From assembly GCF_000002235.5 (NCBI RefSeq), contig NW_022145596.1, forward strand, positions 3,840,352 through 3,904,351: DNA of 64,000 nt, in the 5' to 3' direction. The position numbers and the translations under genes were made by a program. The notes under the pieces were generated by a model. It searched no databases and had not been told where the DNA came from. It worked only from the letters and a program-made list of their open reading frames with translations. Within the stretch, counting starts at the first letter, position 1. Each line of letters opens with the position of its first letter. Positions 59,386 to 64,000 of the stretch are shown piece after piece. This stretch comes from Strongylocentrotus purpuratus. Taxonomy: Eukaryota; Echinodermata; Echinoidea; Camarodonta; Strongylocentrotidae.

Positions 59386-60110
59386 TTCTACTCCACTTCA
59401 TTCAATAACAAGGACAGTTGCCTTTCTGATCCAATCATCCATGTACCTTAATGAATTAAATCAGACAGGTAGAAAAAGTTTCCTTTCCAGCATAAAACTT
59501 TCTAATTCCGCACCAGGATTAGTCGTTTATCTTTATTCATTTATTTCACTTGTTATAGTATGGATTTTTTTGGTCGAAAGCCCAGTAGCTTTCAGACTGT
59601 TTTGTCTTGAAGGAGATAGAACCTTTCAAGTGGCCAAAAAAGGAAAATCTTGGGGATACCGGAATGTGGAGAAGGCCTGTATATTGTACTGTCTGAAGGA
59701 CATATGCTTGGAACTAATGCAGATATGTAACAGCTATTCCTTTGGCTTTGGATGGCCGGATATCCTTTTTCATAGATGCTTTTAATGCTACAGGTATTTA
59801 GATTTCTGGTTTTCCAGTAAGAGTCCAGATGAGTTATCAACAACTTTTCCATCACTTTCTTCAATTTCTGTTTATCTGACATTGCTCTTTTAAAGTACTC
59901 CCTATTATACACCTATACAATACAGGTCTCCTAAAATCTTCATCATTATAGATATTATAGCATATCTTACATACTTGATGTTCCTCTCCTAACATTTCCT
60001 TTCTTCTTTTCTGGGACATCCTTAAAAGATTCTTCAGTAATTTTTTTCTCAGGTATCAATTTTCGGTTCATGTGTTTTTCAATCTAGTCTTTATTCTTTT
60101 ACCACATGTA
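59386..60110. other. Non-coding stretch
   Basis: A 114-codon plus-strand frame (59441-59785) and a 106-codon minus-strand frame overlap here. Neither has a domain nor coding-like composition that I would defend. Confidence 0.4.
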
Positions 60111-60114
60111 TTTT

Positions 60115-60400
60115 TCAACCTCTCCTTCCCTTATTTTTTTCTACATTTTTTTCCTTTTATTTCCCTCATTTCCCCTCTCTCAAGTCATTCTCCTTCACCA
60201 CCCCTCATCCCTCTCCATTTCCCTCTCTCCTTCACCCTCTCTTGCTCTCCCATTCACCTTATCCCCCCTACTCTTGTTCAAATCCCCTCTCCAACTTGAA
60301 GATCCCTCTCCCCTTCTCTATTTCTACCTCTCCCCTGTGTCTCAAGTTTTCCCTTCTATGTCTCTTTTCCCTCCTCTTCCTTCTCACTCTCTTCTGAACC
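60115..60400. repeat. Degenerate polypyrimidine region
   Basis: Nearly 290 bases dominated by C and T on the plus strand with no strict unit (TTTCCCTC, CTCTCCTTC and similar phrases). The 108-codon frame across it reflects composition only. Confidence 0.85.
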
Positions 60401-60404
60401 TAGC

Positions 60405-63400
60405 CTGTCAGAGAGTCCCGTCAAAATTGTAAACCCGCATTAGGAATAAAAAGCATGGGGGCTTCCCAATGATAATCATTACCATCAATCACAACTCACT
60501 CAACAGGACAATCCTAAATAAGAGCCCCAATCCCACCAACAATACCAAACAAAAACTTATCTCATTTTAATGAGGTATAATAAATCCTAACTGGCAAAAG
60601 TTTGTATAGATTTATGGATGAACACCAAACTCCCATCCCAGCTATCACAAAGGATCATGAACTGAGCAATTTGGAGTCGATTTCTCCTTAATTGGGTCTA
60701 TTATGATGATAGATGAAGATACCTGTAAAGCTTTTGTAGATCCTCCCTGAGACGTTATTGTACCAGGTAGACATATAATGAAGCGTAAGTGCCCATGTTC
60801 CCAAATCTATAATCAACTACATTAAAAGCATAAATTGCTACATGTAGCCATGTGAAGATTCACAGGCCTATAAAGTAACACTTGAAAATAACGAGAATAA
60901 ATTGCATGTATACACATGAATACCAGTTGAGAAATTGGTTCTTCCTTTCCTTTAATTGATTGCAATTTGTGTTTTGAGCCTTGTAAAGCAGAGATATATT
61001 GAAGACTACTTCAAACTCAAAGAATTATCTGGATTTCTACGTTTGGCGTTCCATTCCAGATCTGACTAGTCTATAAACTTTCTTTCAAATATATGATTGC
61101 TTACACTACAGTGTACTTTTACAGTGCAATTAATATCCCTTGAATTTTACTGGAAGGTCAATTGCTTGCAATTTTCTTCGTTAAAATAAAAGAATAGTAA
61201 AAGTTAGCGCTCTCTGATTCAGACGGCTTCTCTCCATTGCATTTTCAAAGCCCATAAAAATCTGCTATATGTGGGACTAGGGCCTGATCAATCTCTCATC
61301 ACCACCAAATACTTCTCTGAGCCAAGTGTGATTAAAAAATTGTGACAAGAGAGCCGCTGGTCATTCAGCCAAAATATGTCGTTAATCATGATCAAATTTC
61401 AAATCTGACCTGTATCATGATGGGATATTATATGGGATAAATACAAAAATATAGGAAGTTTTCCCTATTTTATTGAGTTTTATGGAGGAAATGAAATAGC
61501 TACATTGGAGTCTGTCTGCTTATTGACTTTTAGATCAATATCAAATAGGAATCTGAATTAAGTCTAGCGTATTTCAACCCCGTTTTATAAAAATGAGGGA
61601 GAATATAATTGAGTGTTTTACGATTGTTCAAGCAAATGCAGACAAGACAAAATATTTATAAATGTCATGGTCAAAACTATATCAATTTTACTCATATTTC
61701 AAGGCTACTTTGTGTACATATTTATAAGCGTAAATCACATACTGAATGGAAAAAACACACACCAAACAAACCATATTACATTTCTAAGACACTGTCCTTT
61801 CTTCCTCTCCTTCTCACTTTATCTTCAAGTTCAATCTTCTTTCTTGAACCGATCCCCACAAACATTGATTCTTGTAAGGATATCAAACGAACAAACTACC
61901 ATAGGTAGATTAGATTTCCACTTCATGACATGATCTTTCAGCAACCCTTCAATTCGCAGACCGTACCCATGCACATGATGATTACATGCATACCTTGATG
62001 TAGTCTCATCTCAGTCCACAATCAAATCAAAATAGAAAACGCTCAATCTTGGTTTAGCTTCTAAATGAATAATACTTTCACGCATCGTTCAAAATATAAC
62101 AAGGGATTATATACTACATTACGCTATACTACTAGAATTAAGCAATTACCCTATCTCTCAGAAGTTATTCTTAAAAGTCAACATCAAATAACTGTAGTAT
62201 GTGACAAAGACAACACTTCATGTCCAACCTCTGAATTTGTAAAATACTAAAAACCAAGCAGTTCATAACCTTGGTGAAAACCAATAATACTGGGAATGAA
62301 CACACCTGGAATATGGCTCACATTTCTCGGGATCAGTTTTCAATTATCACATTTTTTATAGAATTTAAGTATTTAACCCTTTTGCTCTCACAAGTCCAAA
62401 CATTGTTGATTTTGCACTAGGAAGGTCAGGAACTTTATGCTGATATCATACTTAAACAGGACTTATTATATTTAAAAAAAAAATAATTTTCTTTGTTTTT
62501 TTGTTGAAATTACAACCTACACAACAATAATATCTTTCAATGGGTGAAGCATTTTCTTTAATAACGACAATTGCCAGTGTCGTTTGAACTATTTTTTTTT
62601 CAATAAATAAAGCAGAAATGATGAAAAATTCCAGCATATCAAATTAGTGAAAATTGTAAAGGGAAAATGTTTTTTAATTCAGCAGCAACATCTGCATTTC
62701 CATTCTCCTTATTCTTAGTGTTTTTTATCAAGATCTATTGTAAGAACTACCGGTAAACATAATTTCACATTCCTTGCTTCAATTAATTTATATTCTTCAA
62801 ACAAGAATTCATTCAAAAACCCCTCACCACTCCTCACTTCATCTGACTTGACATACATTCATACAACTATGTTTATTCAAGGGAATTATATTTATCTTGC
62901 CTAATTTGAACTATTCAGACGACACCTGGTTATCCATCAAATACCTCTACAGTTACTCCCAACAAAATCAGGAGTTTTCCAACAACTAAAAATGCAGTGT
63001 TTAGAAAATATAAAAAGGACTAATCTGAACTTTAAATTGTCCTTAGAATTATATGCAAACTAACACAAAGCAGTCTGCACACTGTATTGACTCCATTCTT
63101 AGACAACAATTGAAATTTTAAACCCTTAAAACGGTATCAACATGTATCGTTTTACTGAGTCAAGAAAAGTACACCATGCTATGTCTGGTCATTGATGAGA
63201 GAGACTTAGTTACAGATTAACTCAAACTCATTTTACTGGTTCACCATTTCAATAAAAGAATGCTTGAAACCTGTATAGAGCCACAGCATGTTGTAAATGG
63301 GAGGGGATTTCTGCTCTGCAGGAAAGGGCTACCGGGAGCACTGCACATAAATGCACCCCTCCCTCCCCCCCTTCCAATGAATCCATGTCTCAATACCAAG

Positions 63401-63550
63401 GTAGGAATAGGTACTGTGTCCTTTCATGCTAAATATAAATCTACCTCAAGATAATTGATTCATGTACCTTTTCTTTCACATCACTAGACTTATTGATGTT
63501 GTGAAATGATAAATTTATGATTCATTCAAGCTGAATTTGCTACATAAAAT
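60405..63550. other. Non-coding stretch
   Basis: About 3 kb without a supported gene. AT-rich, with a TACATGTA palindrome at 60839 and TACCGGTA at 62748. The apparent frames around 61610-61930 overlap each other in two registers and show no domain. Confidence 0.5.
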
Positions 63551-63554
63551 ATGC

Positions 63555-63605
63555 CCCTCCCCCCCTCCCTCTCTTTCTCTCTCTCTCTCCCTACCTCAGT
63601 CTCTC
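63555..63605. repeat. C-rich and (CT)n tract
   Basis: CCCCTCCCCCCCTCCCTCTC followed by a CT array, again pyrimidines on the plus strand. Confidence 0.9.
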
Positions 63606-63704
63606 ATCACATCATCTATATCTAGCTGGCATCATAATATTTATGCATCAGTGGCATTCTTATCAATCCACATTCATATTCAATCAATATTCAATCGATG
63701 GGCA

Positions 63705-63850
63705 ATATTATACAAATAATGAATGGTTATGAGTTCAATAGTGCGAATATTTTCAGGAGTTGAATAGAATTAGCGTTAATCTTTCAACAAATGAAAATAT
63801 TCGCACTATTGAACGAATGAAAAACATTCATTATTTGTTTTATACAACAT
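63705..63850. mobile_element. Small foldback element
   Basis: The left arm (63712-63756) carries ACAAATAATGAAT then TTCAATAGTGCGAATATTTT. The right arm (63792-63838) carries the complements TGAAAATATTCGCACTATTG then ATTCATTATTTGT. The arms of about 45 bp enclose a loop of about 35 bp. There is a small arm asymmetry (GGTTATGAG versus CGAATGAAAAAC). No coding capacity. The true ends and any target-site duplication are not obvious. Confidence 0.8.
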
Positions 63851-64000
63851 CGAAGAAGATCTAATAGAACGTTGATCAACAAATTATGCTTTACTCCTTA
63901 TATTAAAGATAAATAAAGGTTGGAGTCGAACCTTCTCGATTACATTCAGATTGCCTTCGCGTCAGATACACGCAGGAATATGCGCACGGAGGAGAGGTAC

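Noticed and set aside
1..64000. CRISPR arrays, operons or prokaryotic defence systems
   Set aside because: The tandem repeats here are direct minisatellites or microsatellites without unique spacers. The window has eukaryotic splice signals, SINEs and TIR elements and no compact gene clusters.

Overview
This is a gene-poor, AT-rich piece of a eukaryotic nuclear genome, not bacterial or organellar DNA. It has no long open reading frames. It has short exon-like islands with GT/AG splice signals, many (CT)n microsatellites and long poly-C runs, a tRNA-derived SINE, LINE 3' tails ending in ATT repeats, and many terminal-inverted-repeat (TIR) elements without coding capacity. The mixture fits a marine invertebrate, and an echinoderm would be my first guess. 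That is an inference from repeat style, not from an identified gene.

Genes. Two exon sets are convincing. On the minus strand at 5859-4778 is the 5' end of a gene for a glutamine-, histidine- and proline-rich protein (171 residues visible, leaving the window towards position 1). On the minus strand at 28986-28772 is a first exon beginning MAAYSREEYL that encodes most of an ING-type PHD finger and ends at a GTAAAT donor. Weaker single-exon candidates lie at 36411-36221 (-), 40398-40608 (+) and 50210-50308 (+). Most other open frames are read-through of microsatellites or minisatellites.

Mobile DNA. Several elements can be delimited to the base by target-site duplications (TSDs). They are a 640-bp hAT-like element (55153-55792, 8-bp TSD GTTGACAA), a 645-bp element with a 9-bp TSD CCAACAAAC (25758-26402), a 1,021-bp element with a 3-bp TSD AAT that carries a purine-rich 51-bp minisatellite (45373-46393), and two base-for-base identical 394-bp Harbinger-like copies 33 kb apart (24775-25168 and 58201-58594). 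A family of palindromic elements sharing an AGGCCTGTCCTCATCAGC end occurs four times (5997, 17580, 29249, 52356).

Most unusual region. At 32297-34870 is a 2.6-kb non-coding repeat built from two diverged, colinear ~1,187-bp modules. It carries six perfect TGACGTCA palindromes, GCGC-alternating tracts, and in the second module a group of AGGTCA half-sites spaced as DR2, DR1 and DR5. I do not recognise this element, and it is the best candidate here for something undescribed.

Layout: 1-4.7 kb microsatellites and non-coding; 4.8-5.9 kb Q-rich gene 5' end; 6-28 kb non-coding with SINE, MITEs and tandem repeats; 28.7-29.1 kb PHD exon and its promoter region; 29.2-32.3 kb non-coding; 32.3-34.9 kb bipartite repeat; 35-45 kb non-coding with repeat fragments; 45.4-46.4 kb minisatellite-bearing element; 46.4-64 kb non-coding with hAT, Harbinger-like, CT-rich and foldback elements.
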